Below are positions 1 to 7,624 of a stretch of 37,991 nucleotides of DNA, piece by piece. The DNA is taken from positions 1-37,991 of the forward strand of contig JACQYN010000054.1 of the NCBI GenBank assembly GCA_016208235.1. Reading direction: 5' to 3'. This DNA is from Deltaproteobacteria bacterium (GTDB taxonomy: Bacteria; Desulfobacterota; Desulfobaccia; Desulfobaccales; 0-14-0-80-60-11). The position numbers were made by a program, and so were the translations under genes. Each line of letters opens with the position of its first letter. Positions within the stretch are counted from its first letter, which is position 1. Below the pieces are notes generated by a model. That model made no database searches. It was not told where the DNA came from and saw only the letters and a program-made list of their open reading frames with translations.

Positions 1-648
1 GGCCTCCTTTTTCCGTTTGATGGCTTGCCACAAGCTCAGGAGATAATCCCGCTCCCGGGCCAGTCTTTCCGGACTTTGGCCCTCGCTGGCGGTGCGGGCG
101 ATGAGCCCGCCTTCCGGAGTTTTCAGATCCTCCAGGACGGCCTTGAGACGGGTCCGCTCCCCTTCATCCGCAATCCGCCGGGAAACTCCCAGATGGGCAA
201 GATTGGGGATGAACACCAGGAAATGACCCGGCAGACTGATATGGGTAGTCAGCCGCGCCCCTTTATCTCCCATGGGGCCCCGAAATACCTGAACCACTAT
301 TTCCTGGCCCTCGTGCAGGAGGTCCTCGATGGGAGCGGGGGGCAGACGCCGGGCTGGAGTTTCCGGGGTTTCCGGAGACTCCTTCTGCTCCTTTAACCAA
401 AAATTGAAAAAATCATCGTAGCGGTCGGACACTTCCTCCACAAACAGATAACCCGGACGGCTTAATCCCACGTCCACAAAGGCCGCGCCCAAACCGGGGA
501 GCACTCTGGTTACCCGGCCTTTATAGATATTGCCGTTGGGATCACTCTGGGATTGGCGCTCCAGAAAAAACTCCGCCAACCGCCCTTCCTCCAACAGGGC
601 CACCCGGGTATCGCACTCCGCCACACTGATAAGCAATGAATTGGCCAT
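1..648 (-). CDS. rng: Ribonuclease E/G family protein (N-terminal part, runs off the window)
   Basis: This is a partial gene. It starts at the ATG at 648 and stays open to base 1, giving 216 residues without a stop. The N-terminus reads MANSLLISVAECDTRVALLE, and the motif NIYKGRVTRVLPG followed by AAFVDVG is the start of the S1 RNA-binding domain of the RNase E/G family. A glutamate/proline-rich insert at about residues 75-95 interrupts the S1 domain, as is common in this family. Family members cut single-stranded RNA in rRNA maturation and mRNA turnover. The catalytic DNase I-like domain should lie beyond the window. It is the last gene of a minus-strand run hisA, radical SAM/DUF2344, rng. 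The radical SAM gene ends 117 bp upstream, and that gap holds heptamer repeats. The Shine-Dalgarno sequence is weak. RNase G versus RNase E cannot be decided from this part. Confidence 0.88.
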   Translation of the reverse strand, partial: MANSLLISVAECDTRVALLEEGRLAEFFLERQSQSDPNGNIYKGRVTRVLPGLGAAFVDVGLSRPGYLFVEEVSDRYDDFFNFWLKEQKESPETPETPARRLPPAPIEDLLHEGQEIVVQVFRGPMGDKGARLTTHISLPGHFLVFIPNLAHLGVSRRIADEGERTRLKAVLEDLKTPEGGLIARTASEGQSPERLARERDYLLSLWQAIKRKKEA

Positions 649-714
649 GAAGAATCTGCACTAGGGGAAGGGGGCGGATATTCAGTAGACATTAGCCAGT
701 TGTCAGTTGTTTTT

Positions 715-749
715 CACTGGCCACTGACCACTGGCCACTGACCACTGCT
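715..749. repeat. Tandem heptamer repeat CACTGRC (5 units)
   Basis: Between the radical SAM gene and rng, five 7-bp units follow each other: CACTGGC, CACTGAC, CACTGGC, CACTGAC, CACTGCT. The same heptamers recur at 14584-14604. They resemble the short tandemly repeated heptamers known from several bacterial genomes. No function is evident. Confidence 0.8.
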
Positions 750-765
750 TCCCCCGGTCCTTCCC

Positions 766-3252
766 TCAAATACTCTTTAATTTCAAAATCTGCAAGTCCC
801 TGGTTTGATCTTCGTTTAAATGGAAGATGGCGGCCAGGGTATCGGTCACTTTCAGGTTGTCTCTTTCCTGAAAACGCATGGTCAGTTGCAAGTTATGGGG
901 GTCCGCCAATTCCAGGCGGGCCACCAAGGTGCGCAGGTTTACGGTCCGCTCTTCTTTGGGACGCTTCCGGGTCACCGGGACTTCCTCCCGGTTTAGGAAA
1001 TCGGCGGCCGCCTGGGGGTCGAACAGGGGCTCCGGGCTTTCCACCTGATAGATCGCGGTCTCCGGGCGGGGCGGGGGCAGCCGCCGGGCCAAACGCTGCG
1101 CCTGCAGGACTCTCAACCCTGGAGGCAGGGCCCGGTTCAGGGTCTCCACCAGCTTACCGGTATCCATGGAGGCGGCCAGTTCCACGTCCAGGGTTTCGGC
1201 CAGGCTCTCCACCCCTACGGGTAGGGCCCCATGAAAGGAGACCCGGGGCAGGGGATGGAAGCCGTCGCTGAAGGACAAAGGGAGCTGCGAGCGGCGCAGG
1301 CTGCGATAAAACGCGGAGACCAGCTCCAGGTGGCTGAGCCAGCGGGCCTCGTCCATTTTGCTGAAGGAGAGGCGGTACCAGACCGGCTGGGAGCCGGGAG
1401 CCGCAGGAGGGCGCGGTTGGGACGGGGTCTCCCCAGGGGCGTCGTGGAGGTCTAAAGCCGCGTTTTCCGAATCGCACACGCCGCAATCCTGGCACTCTGC
1501 CCGGCGGCAATCCGGGGTTTCTATCCCCTGGTAGGCCCGGTCCCGTTCCTGGGCCAAAAATTCCCGGCTGACCCCGGAATCCAGGTGATCCCAGGGCAGC
1601 ACCTCGTCCGCTTCCCTTTCCCGCAGATAAAAATCCGGATTAACCCCCGCGTCTTGGAAGGCCTCCCTCCAGGGCTCCAGGCGCAGGTGTTCGCTCCAGG
1701 CGTCCAGGCGGCAGCCCCGGCGGTGCGCGGCCAGGAGCACCGGGGCCACGCGGCGGTCCCCCCGGGAAAATACTCCCTCCAGCCAGCTTTGGGCCGCGGA
1801 ATTCCACTTGGCCTGCACCTGGGGGTGGCGCAGGCGGTCCTTCACGGCGTGGAGGCGGCCGCGGCTCTCTTCCAGGTTCGCCATGCCCTCCCACTGGAAA
1901 GGCGTATGGGCCTTGGGAATAAAGGTGGACAGGCTCAGGTTGATGCGGCCCCGGCGGCCCTTGGGCGCGCTTTTCAGGATCTGCCGGGTGAGCGTGCCGA
2001 TGGCCTCCAGGTCCTCTGGGGTCTCCCCGGGCAGACCGATCATAAAATAGAGCTTCAAAAGCTGCCACCCGGCGTTAAAGGCCCGGGCCGCGGAAGCTAT
2101 GATCGTCTCTTCAGTCAGGTTCTTATTGATCATCCGGCGCAGGCGATCGCTGCCCGCCTCCGGGGCCAGGGTCAGGCCGGTGCGCCGCACCCTTTTAATC
2201 TGGCCCATCATCTCCGGGGTCAGGGTGTCGGCCCGGAGCGACGGCAGTGACAGGGCCACCTTCCGGGGGGCCAGCCGGTCCATGAGTCGGGCCAGCAGCC
2301 AGGACAGGGGCCCGTAATCACCCGCGCTCAAAGAAAGCAGGGAGACGTCTTCATAGCCTGTGGCGTCCAGGGCCTTTTCCACCCAGGCCACCACCTGGGC
2401 CGGATCCCGCTCCCGCACCGGCCGGTAGAGCATGCCCGCCTGGCAGTAGCGGCAGCCCCGGCTGCAGCCCCGGGCGATCTCCAGTTGCAGGCGGTCATGG
2501 ACGATCTGGCAATAAGGGACCAGGGGCCGGGGCGAAATCTCGATGCGGTTAAGATCGCTCAGTACCCTTTTCCGGATCACACTCCGGCGGCCCCTGGGGA
2601 TGATCTCCCGGAGGCGCCCGGTCTCATCAAATGTGGGCTCGAAAAAGGCAGGGACATAAACCCCATCGATCTCCTCCAGGGCCTGCCACAGCTCCCGGCG
2701 GGTGCCTTTGGCAGCTTTCCAGGCTTTGATGGCTGCGGCCAGCTCCAGAATTACTTCCTCGCCGTCCCCCAGCACCAGGGCATCGAAAAAGGGAGCCACC
2801 GGCTCCGGGTTGCAACAAGCCGGACCGCCGCCGATGACCACCGCATCGCCGGGACCCCGGTCCGCGGCCAAAAGCGGGATGCCCCCCAGGTCCAGCATAT
2901 TCAGGAGGTTGGTATAGCTCAGCTCATACTGGAGGCTGATGCCCACCAGGTCGAATTCCTGTAAAGGCGCGCCGGACTCCAGGCTGGTCAGAGGCAGCCC
3001 GCGACCACGCAGTTCCGCTTCCAGGTCCGGGGCCGGCGCGTAGGCCCGCTCCGCCCAGACGTCTTCCTGCCGGTTCAAAATATCGTAGAGCAGGCCCAGG
3101 CCCAGGTGGGACATGCCCACTTCGTAGAGGTCGGGAAAAAGGAGCGCCACCCGCAGGGCCACGGCCCTGGGGTCCTTATAGGCTGCGTTGATTTCCCGGC
3201 CCCCGTAGCGGCTGGGGCGCTGGATCCGGCTGAGGTAGGAGCGGTCAGTCAA
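766..3252 (-). CDS. B12-binding radical SAM protein fused to DUF2344 (TIGR03960/TIGR03936 type)
   Basis: 828 residues, the full length expected for this two-part family. Residues 1-240 resemble the cobalamin-binding-like N-terminal part of B12-type radical SAM enzymes (DLYEVGMSHLGLGLLYDIL near 41-59). The radical SAM cluster motif CSRGCRYC gives Cys263, Cys267 and Cys270. A further cysteine group lies at 582, 587, 590 and 593, and the DUF2344 domain starts near 624 (RLSFSKMDEARWLSHLE). The reaction is unknown. The family is often found beside RNase G and ribosomal genes, which suggests a role in RNA or translation, but that is inference. The start overlaps the end of hisA by 8 bp, so the two genes are probably translated together. 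Confidence 0.92.
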   Translation of the reverse strand: MTDRSYLSRIQRPSRYGGREINAAYKDPRAVALRVALLFPDLYEVGMSHLGLGLLYDILNRQEDVWAERAYAPAPDLEAELRGRGLPLTSLESGAPLQEFDLVGISLQYELSYTNLLNMLDLGGIPLLAADRGPGDAVVIGGGPACCNPEPVAPFFDALVLGDGEEVILELAAAIKAWKAAKGTRRELWQALEEIDGVYVPAFFEPTFDETGRLREIIPRGRRSVIRKRVLSDLNRIEISPRPLVPYCQIVHDRLQLEIARGCSRGCRYCQAGMLYRPVRERDPAQVVAWVEKALDATGYEDVSLLSLSAGDYGPLSWLLARLMDRLAPRKVALSLPSLRADTLTPEMMGQIKRVRRTGLTLAPEAGSDRLRRMINKNLTEETIIASAARAFNAGWQLLKLYFMIGLPGETPEDLEAIGTLTRQILKSAPKGRRGRINLSLSTFIPKAHTPFQWEGMANLEESRGRLHAVKDRLRHPQVQAKWNSAAQSWLEGVFSRGDRRVAPVLLAAHRRGCRLDAWSEHLRLEPWREAFQDAGVNPDFYLREREADEVLPWDHLDSGVSREFLAQERDRAYQGIETPDCRRAECQDCGVCDSENAALDLHDAPGETPSQPRPPAAPGSQPVWYRLSFSKMDEARWLSHLELVSAFYRSLRRSQLPLSFSDGFHPLPRVSFHGALPVGVESLAETLDVELAASMDTGKLVETLNRALPPGLRVLQAQRLARRLPPPRPETAIYQVESPEPLFDPQAAADFLNREEVPVTRKRPKEERTVNLRTLVARLELADPHNLQLTMRFQERDNLKVTDTLAAIFHLNEDQTRDLQILKLKSI

Positions 3253-3985
3253 GGTGTTTACCGGCTTGGGCCAGCCTGAGGGCTTCAGGCAACTGGAAGA
3301 TGCCGTCGTACAAGGCCCGGCCGATGATCACCCCCACCACCCCCAGGGGCTCCAGGGGCAGGAGGGCCTCGATGTCCGCCAGGGAGCTCACCCCGCCGGA
3401 GGCGATCACCGGCAGGTCCACGGCCTGGGCCAGGGCCTTGGTGGCTTCGACATTGACGCCCTTTTTCACCCCGTCCCGGGAGATGTCGGTGTAGATCAGG
3501 GCCGCGGGTTTCAGGGGAACCAATTTTTGCGCCACTGCCAGCACGTTTTGGGTGCTGGTTTCGGTCCAGCCCTCCACGGCCACCAGGCCGTCCCGGGCGT
3601 CCAGGCCCACGGCGATGCGGCCGGGATAAGTAGAGCAGGCCTTGGCCACCAGGTCCGGGTCCTTGAGGACCGCGGTGCCCAGAATCAGGCGGTCGATGCC
3701 CAGGTCAATATATAGCGCCAGGGTCTCCAGGGTGCGTAAGCCCCCCCCCAACTGGATGGGGATGGTCAGCGCCCGGCGCAGGCCCCGGATGGACTCCAGG
3801 TTTTGGGGGCGGGAGCTGAACGCGCCGTCCAGGTCCACCACGTGCAGCCACTGGGCCCCCAAGTCCTGCCACTTGCGGCCCATGGCCACCGGGTCGTCGC
3901 TGAAAACGGTTTCGTCTTCCTTCTTCCCCTGGCGCAGACGCACACACTTGCCGCCCTTCAGGTCAATCGCGGGAAAAATTAGCAT
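3245..3985 (-). CDS. hisA: HisA, phosphoribosylformimino-5-aminoimidazole carboxamide ribotide isomerase
   Basis: A (beta/alpha)8-barrel enzyme of histidine synthesis that converts ProFAR to PRFAR in the cytoplasm. With the ATG at 3985 it is 246 residues, the usual family length, and starts MLIFPAIDLKGGKCVRL, with the first catalytic Asp in PAIDL. The second catalytic Asp lies in GLDARDG. YTDISRDG and ASGGVSS are the phosphate-binding loops of the barrel halves. An in-frame TTG at 4021 would add 12 residues not seen in the family, so I prefer 3985, although no strong Shine-Dalgarno is visible at either. No other his gene is in view, so hisA is separated here from the usual hisBHAF group. Its 3' end overlaps the radical SAM gene by 8 bp. 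Confidence 0.95.
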   Translation of the reverse strand: MLIFPAIDLKGGKCVRLRQGKKEDETVFSDDPVAMGRKWQDLGAQWLHVVDLDGAFSSRPQNLESIRGLRRALTIPIQLGGGLRTLETLALYIDLGIDRLILGTAVLKDPDLVAKACSTYPGRIAVGLDARDGLVAVEGWTETSTQNVLAVAQKLVPLKPAALIYTDISRDGVKKGVNVEATKALAQAVDLPVIASGGVSSLADIEALLPLEPLGVVGVIIGRALYDGIFQLPEALRLAQAGKHLD

Positions 3986-4105
3986 AACTAAAATTTTATC
4001 CAAGAATGGGTTAACTGACAATCCCTGGGGCGGGATAATTACCGGCCTCGGCGAATCCCCTTGAAAAATCGGAAACTTGTTGGATAATATTCATGAAGTT
4101 TAACT

Positions 4106-4249
4106 GGTTCCCAAGCTGTGCTTGGGAACCCCTTGTCTGCAAAGCTTAGCTTTGCCACCATGCCCTCCAGGATAACATATTCCTTGATATATAAGATTGC
4201 CCAAGCAGAGCTTGGGGAAAATTCCGTTCCCAAGCGCAGCTTGGGAACG
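4106..4249. repeat. Cluster of REP-like palindromes (GTTCCCAAGC family)
   Basis: Four hairpins lie in a row. Positions 4106-4130 have arms GGTTCCCAAG/CTTGGGAACC. Positions 4139-4155 have arms GCAAAGC/GCTTTGC. Positions 4200-4216 have arms CCCAAGC/GCTTGGG. Positions 4225-4249 have arms CGTTCCCAAGC/GCTTGGGAACG. The last one recurs almost identically at 14419-14444. These are typical repetitive extragenic palindromes. The final hairpin ends 9 bp before the DUF559 start codon, so the repeats form that gene's leader. Confidence 0.85.
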
Positions 4250-4258
4250 AGGGGAAAA

Positions 4259-4606
4259 ATGCTCCCATTCAATAAAAATCTAAAAAACCTCGCCAGGGCA
4301 CTCAGAAGTAGTATGACAGATGCGGAGCGAAATTTATGGGCAAAAATCAGAGGGAAACAATTGAAGGACAAACAATTCTATAGACAGAAAAACATCGGCA
4401 ATTATATCGTTGATTTTTACTGTCCGGCGGCCAAATTGATTATCGAATTAGATGGGGGCCAGCATTATTCAGATGAGGGTAAGAAAAAGGACGGAATTAG
4501 AGATAGTTATTTAAAGCACCAGGGGTTCAGGGTCTTGAGGTTCTCCGATCGGGATGTGCTTAAGAATATCGAAGGAGTTCTCGAAAGGATATATGAATGT
4601 CTGTGA
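4259..4606 (+). CDS. DUF559 domain protein, Vsr/restriction-endonuclease-like fold
   Basis: 115 residues. The body MTDAERNLWAKIR, then VDFYCP and LIIELDGGQH, is the signature of DUF559 (PF04480). This family is related in fold to very-short-patch-repair and other PD-(D/E)xK nucleases. The D of VDFYCP and the E-L-D of IIELDGGQH are the likely metal-binding positions. The ATG at 4259 is preceded by GAGGGG at good spacing. The open frame extends upstream to 4118 through the palindromes but lacks family similarity there. No methylase or other restriction partner is adjacent. It stands alone between two repeat clusters, which suggests a mobile or repeat-associated cargo gene. The substrate is unknown. 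Confidence 0.82.
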   Translation: MLPFNKNLKNLARALRSSMTDAERNLWAKIRGKQLKDKQFYRQKNIGNYIVDFYCPAAKLIIELDGGQHYSDEGKKKDGIRDSYLKHQGFRVLRFSDRDVLKNIEGVLERIYECL

Positions 4607-4655
4607 ATCTGGGACGCTTCTCATCATCGAAAAGGCTAATTAGAAGCCAGCCCTT

Positions 4656-4752
4656 AAAGTCCCCCTTTTTTAAAGGGGGATTTAGGGGGATTTTGCTGTT
4701 TATCCAGGCGCTTAAAATCCCCCCTAACCCCCCTTTAGAAAAGGGGGGAATT
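4656..4752. repeat. 39-bp inverted repeat pair of C/G-run palindromes
   Basis: Two arms, 4656-4694 and 4714-4752, are imperfect reverse complements around a 19-bp centre. Each arm also folds on itself (CCCCCTTT/AAAGGGGG at 4661-4679, CCCCCCTTT/AAGGGGGG at 4732-4748). This CCCCC-TTT-AAA-GGGGG type is a widespread intergenic repeat in many bacterial groups. It lies between the DUF559 gene and the CoA-transferase and could act as a transcription barrier. Confidence 0.82.
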
Positions 4753-4826
4753 AAAAACAAATCTCCTGAGTCTAAGGCCTCCATTGGACAAAACGGGGGC
4801 TGATGGATAAAGGCAGGAAGAAATTA

Positions 4827-6134
4827 ATGAGCATTTATTCAGATGAATACCGCCGCAAGCTCACCACCACGGAGGAGGCGGTTGCAGAAATTGCCCACGG
4901 GGCCACTCTGGTCCACGGGATGGCCATCGGCGAGCCCCCGGCCTTGCTGGCGGCCATTGCCCAGCGGGTTAGGAAAGGAGACCTGGAGGACCTCAAGGTC
5001 TTTTCCCTGCTACCTATGGAACACGCGGCCAAGACCATCCTGGCCCCGGACCTGGCCGGAAAGATCCACCCCTTTTGCTGGTTTCTCAGCCCCTCCGACC
5101 GGGATTTGGTCAAAGCCGGGCTGAACTACTTCGTGCCCAACGAATTTCACCAAATCCCCCGGCTCATCCGGGACTTCATGGAAATCGACGTCACCGTCAC
5201 CACCGTGAGCCCCATGGACCGGGCCGGGTTTTTCAGCTTCGGCACGGTGAACGACTACATCTCCACCGCCGCCCGACACTGCCGGCAACTTATCGTCGAG
5301 GTCAACCCCCACATGCCCCGGGTCTTCGGGGACGCCCTGCTCCACGTCTCCGAAGTGGATGCCATCGTGGAAAACGCCGTGCCCCTCCTGGAGGTCACCC
5401 CCGCGGCGCCCAAGCCCGAGGCCGAGACCATCGGCCGCCTCATCGCCGAAATGATCCCGGACGGCGCCACCCTCCAATTGGGCATCGGCGGCATCCCCAA
5501 CGCGGTCTGCCTCTTTCTGGAAAACCACCAGGATTTAGGCATCCACACCGAACTCATGTGTCCCGGCATGGTGCAGCTCATCAAGAAGGGGGCGGTCACC
5601 GGCAGGAAGAAGACCCTGCACTCCTTAAAGCACGTCTTCACCAACGCCATCGGCGACCGGGAGATGTACGCGTTCATGCACGACAACCCCAGCATGGAGA
5701 GCTACCCGGTCTCCTACACCAACGCGCCGGAGGTCATCGCCAAAAACGACCGCATGATCTCCATCAATTCCACCATCGAGGTGGACCTCCTGGGCCAGTG
5801 CAACTCCGAGTACCTGGGGGGCTCGGAATTCAGCGGCACCGGCGGCCAGTTGGATTACGTCCGGGGCGCGTTTAACGCCAAAGAAGGTAAGTCCATCATC
5901 GCCTTTTACGCCACGGCCCACAGCGGCGAGGTCTCCCGGGTGGTGCCCCGCTTTCAGAGCGGCACGGTGGTCACCACCCCCCGCATGGACACCCATTACC
6001 TGGCCACCGAATACGGGGTGGTCAACCTGAAGGGCAAGTCCACCCGGGACCGGGCCCTGGATATCATCAGCCTGGCCCACCCCCGGTTCCGGGACGATTT
6101 GTTGAAAGAGGCGCAGAGCTTGCGCTTGTTGTGA
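4827..6134 (+). CDS. Acetyl-CoA hydrolase/transferase family protein (4-hydroxybutyrate CoA-transferase type)
   Basis: 435 residues from the ATG at 4827, which has AGGAAG seven bases upstream. An earlier in-frame ATG at 4803 is possible. The protein is a two-domain class I CoA-transferase. The motif LGIGGIPNAV is followed by LGIHTEL, whose Glu (about residue 242) aligns with the catalytic glutamate of 4-hydroxybutyrate CoA-transferase that forms the glutamyl-CoA ester. FSGTGGQLDYVRGA and TPRMDTHYLATEYGVVNLKG complete the C-terminal domain. Members move CoA between acetyl-CoA and short acids such as acetate, butyrate, 4-hydroxybutyrate or propionate. In an acetate-linked anaerobe it could activate or release acetate. 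Substrate choice cannot be read from sequence. It appears to be a single gene, followed 30 bp later by a DUF2905 gene. Confidence 0.9.
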   Translation: MSIYSDEYRRKLTTTEEAVAEIAHGATLVHGMAIGEPPALLAAIAQRVRKGDLEDLKVFSLLPMEHAAKTILAPDLAGKIHPFCWFLSPSDRDLVKAGLNYFVPNEFHQIPRLIRDFMEIDVTVTTVSPMDRAGFFSFGTVNDYISTAARHCRQLIVEVNPHMPRVFGDALLHVSEVDAIVENAVPLLEVTPAAPKPEAETIGRLIAEMIPDGATLQLGIGGIPNAVCLFLENHQDLGIHTELMCPGMVQLIKKGAVTGRKKTLHSLKHVFTNAIGDREMYAFMHDNPSMESYPVSYTNAPEVIAKNDRMISINSTIEVDLLGQCNSEYLGGSEFSGTGGQLDYVRGAFNAKEGKSIIAFYATAHSGEVSRVVPRFQSGTVVTTPRMDTHYLATEYGVVNLKGKSTRDRALDIISLAHPRFRDDLLKEAQSLRLL

Positions 6135-6164
6135 GTTGCAAGAAATTCTGCTAGAGGTGCGGAC

Positions 6165-6377
6165 ATGTCCGACCTGTCCCGTTTTTTGATGATTGCCGGC
6201 GCAATTTTGTTGGCCCTCGGCCTGGTTTTATGGCTGGGCCCGAAAATCCCCTGGCTGGGGAAGCTCCCCGGGGACATCACCTACAAACGGGATAATTTCA
6301 CCTTTTACTTCCCCCTGGGGACCTGTATTCTCCTCAGCCTGATCCTGACCCTGATACTTTATCTGTTCCGCAAATAG
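6165..6377 (+). CDS. DUF2905 small membrane protein
   Basis: 70 residues with two hydrophobic spans (about 8-24 and 48-67) around a short polar loop, LGKLPGDITYKRDNFTFYFP. That loop matches the conserved centre of DUF2905 (PF11146). The ATG at 6165 has GAGGTG upstream. The function of the family is unknown; it is a conserved two-helix inner-membrane protein found in many bacteria. It probably shares a transcript with the CoA-transferase 30 bp upstream, which says little about its role. Confidence 0.85.
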   Translation: MSDLSRFLMIAGAILLALGLVLWLGPKIPWLGKLPGDITYKRDNFTFYFPLGTCILLSLILTLILYLFRK

Positions 6378-6536
6378 CCGCTTTTACTAAGGAGGTCGGG
6401 GGTGCTGGATGAAAAGGGTTATAGAATTTGATTTTTCTCTTCCCCTTTTCCCCCATTTATTGTCCCTGTCCCCCAAAATTTCGCTCACACCCCTTGTCAG
6501 TCAAATCCCTGGATAGCCCCATCTATGGTTAATCTC

Positions 6537-6565
6537 TTGCAAAATTTCCCTGGGAAAAATATACT
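6537..6565 (+). promoter_or_regulatory. Predicted sigma-70 promoter for galT-glgA
   Basis: TTGCAA (6537-6542) and TATACT (6560-6565) are separated by exactly 17 bp, a near-consensus -35/-10 pair, about 85 bases upstream of galT. The 274-bp gap (6378-6651) contains nothing else I recognise. Confidence 0.5.
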
Positions 6566-6651
6566 GGGAGCATCCGCCTGTCTTCGCCAGCAGCCGCGGT
6601 CCTGGTTTGCGGCCCGCAGTCCCATTCCTCCGAGACAGGGAAGGAGAGTAG

Positions 6652-7606
6652 ATGCCGGAATTACGTAAAGACCCCATCATCGGCCGTTGGGTGATCATTT
6701 CCACGGAAAGGGGCAAGCGCCCCCACGACTTTGTGGTGGAGCCGGAGGTGAGTAAAGGCGGCTTCTGCCCCTTCGACCAGGGAAACGAACATACCACCCC
6801 GCCGGAGATTATGGCCTATCGGGAGCCGGGCACCGCGCCCAATTCCCCGGGTTGGCGGCTCAGGGTAGTGGGCAACAAATTCCCGGCCTTGGTCATGGAA
6901 GGCCAACTGAACCGCGCGGGGGAAGGCATGTTCGACAAGATGAACGGCATCGGCGCCCACGAGGTCATTATTGAAACTCCGGATCATCATGCCACCCTCA
7001 CCACCGTTCCCCTGGAAGTTTTCATGGATGTGCTTTCGGCCTACCAGGGTGGTCTTCAAGAACTTTGGCCGGGCCGCGGGCGCTTCCCTGGAGCACACCC
7101 ACAGCCAGCTCATCGGCTTACCCATCGTCCCGGAACTGGTCCAGGAGGAATTGGCCGGTTCCAAGTTTTATTACAATTACAAGGAGCGCTGCGTCTTTTG
7201 CGACATGATCCGCCAGGAACTGCAGAGCCAGGTGCGGGTGTTGTTGGAAAATGAGGAATTTTTGGCCGTCTGTCCTTTCGCGCCCCGCTCTCCTTTCGAG
7301 GTCTGGATTCTCCCCAAAAACCATTATTCTTCCTATGCGGATCTGACCAAGGATTCTTGCCGCCTCCTGGCCCAGGTCTTCCAGGAAACTTTGCAGCGCC
7401 TGGAAAAGGTCATCGGCAAGGCCCCCTATAATTTCATTCTCCATACCGCTCCCTTCCGGGAGCCGGAGCTCACCTATTATCACTGGCATTTCGAGATCAT
7501 GCCCAAACTTACGCTCATGGCCGGTTTTGAGTGGGGGTCAGGCTTTTTCATCAACCCCACCCCGCCGGAGGACGCGGCGCAATATCTAAGGGAGGCGCAA
7601 CTTTAG
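6652..7606 (+). pseudogene. galT: Galactose-1-phosphate uridylyltransferase family gene with internal deletion and frameshift
   Basis: The N-terminal part (6652 to about 7053, frame 1) reads MPELRKDPIIGRWVIIST through HEVIIETPDHH to VLSAYQ. The C-terminal part (frame 2, to 7606) resumes at VVFKNFGRAAGASLEHTHSQ and continues through CVFCDMI to the end. In the GalT family about 14-18 residues separate the conserved AY from the FKN. Here that linker is missing, and the frame shifts at about 7050-7055. This fits a deletion of 3n-1 bases (about 41 bp). Everything else is intact, including the His-x-His active site (EHTHSQ) and the second metal Cys pair. In the first pair CPFC reads CPFD, so one Cys is absent. 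GalT-like enzymes swap UDP (or ADP) between hexose 1-phosphates; next to glgA a nucleotide-sugar or glycogen role is likely. The damage is either a recent inactivation or an assembly error. Confidence 0.8.
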
Positions 7607-7624
7607 CCCCAAGAAGGGAATCCT

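Noticed and set aside
715-749. CRISPR array
   Set aside because: The 7-bp units have no spacers and there are no cas genes.
1585-2250. Long plus-strand frame opposite the radical SAM gene
   Set aside because: It is a GC-rich shadow of the real gene with no recognisable protein features. The same applies to the long frames opposite the Pat-like gene, the kinase, livG and livH.
3986-4021. Longer hisA start at a TTG
   Set aside because: It adds 12 residues not found in the family, and the ATG at 3985 gives the standard N-terminus.
7040-7070. Programmed frameshifting in galT
   Set aside because: A block of conserved linker is missing as well as the frame change, so a deletion explains it. No slippery run is present.
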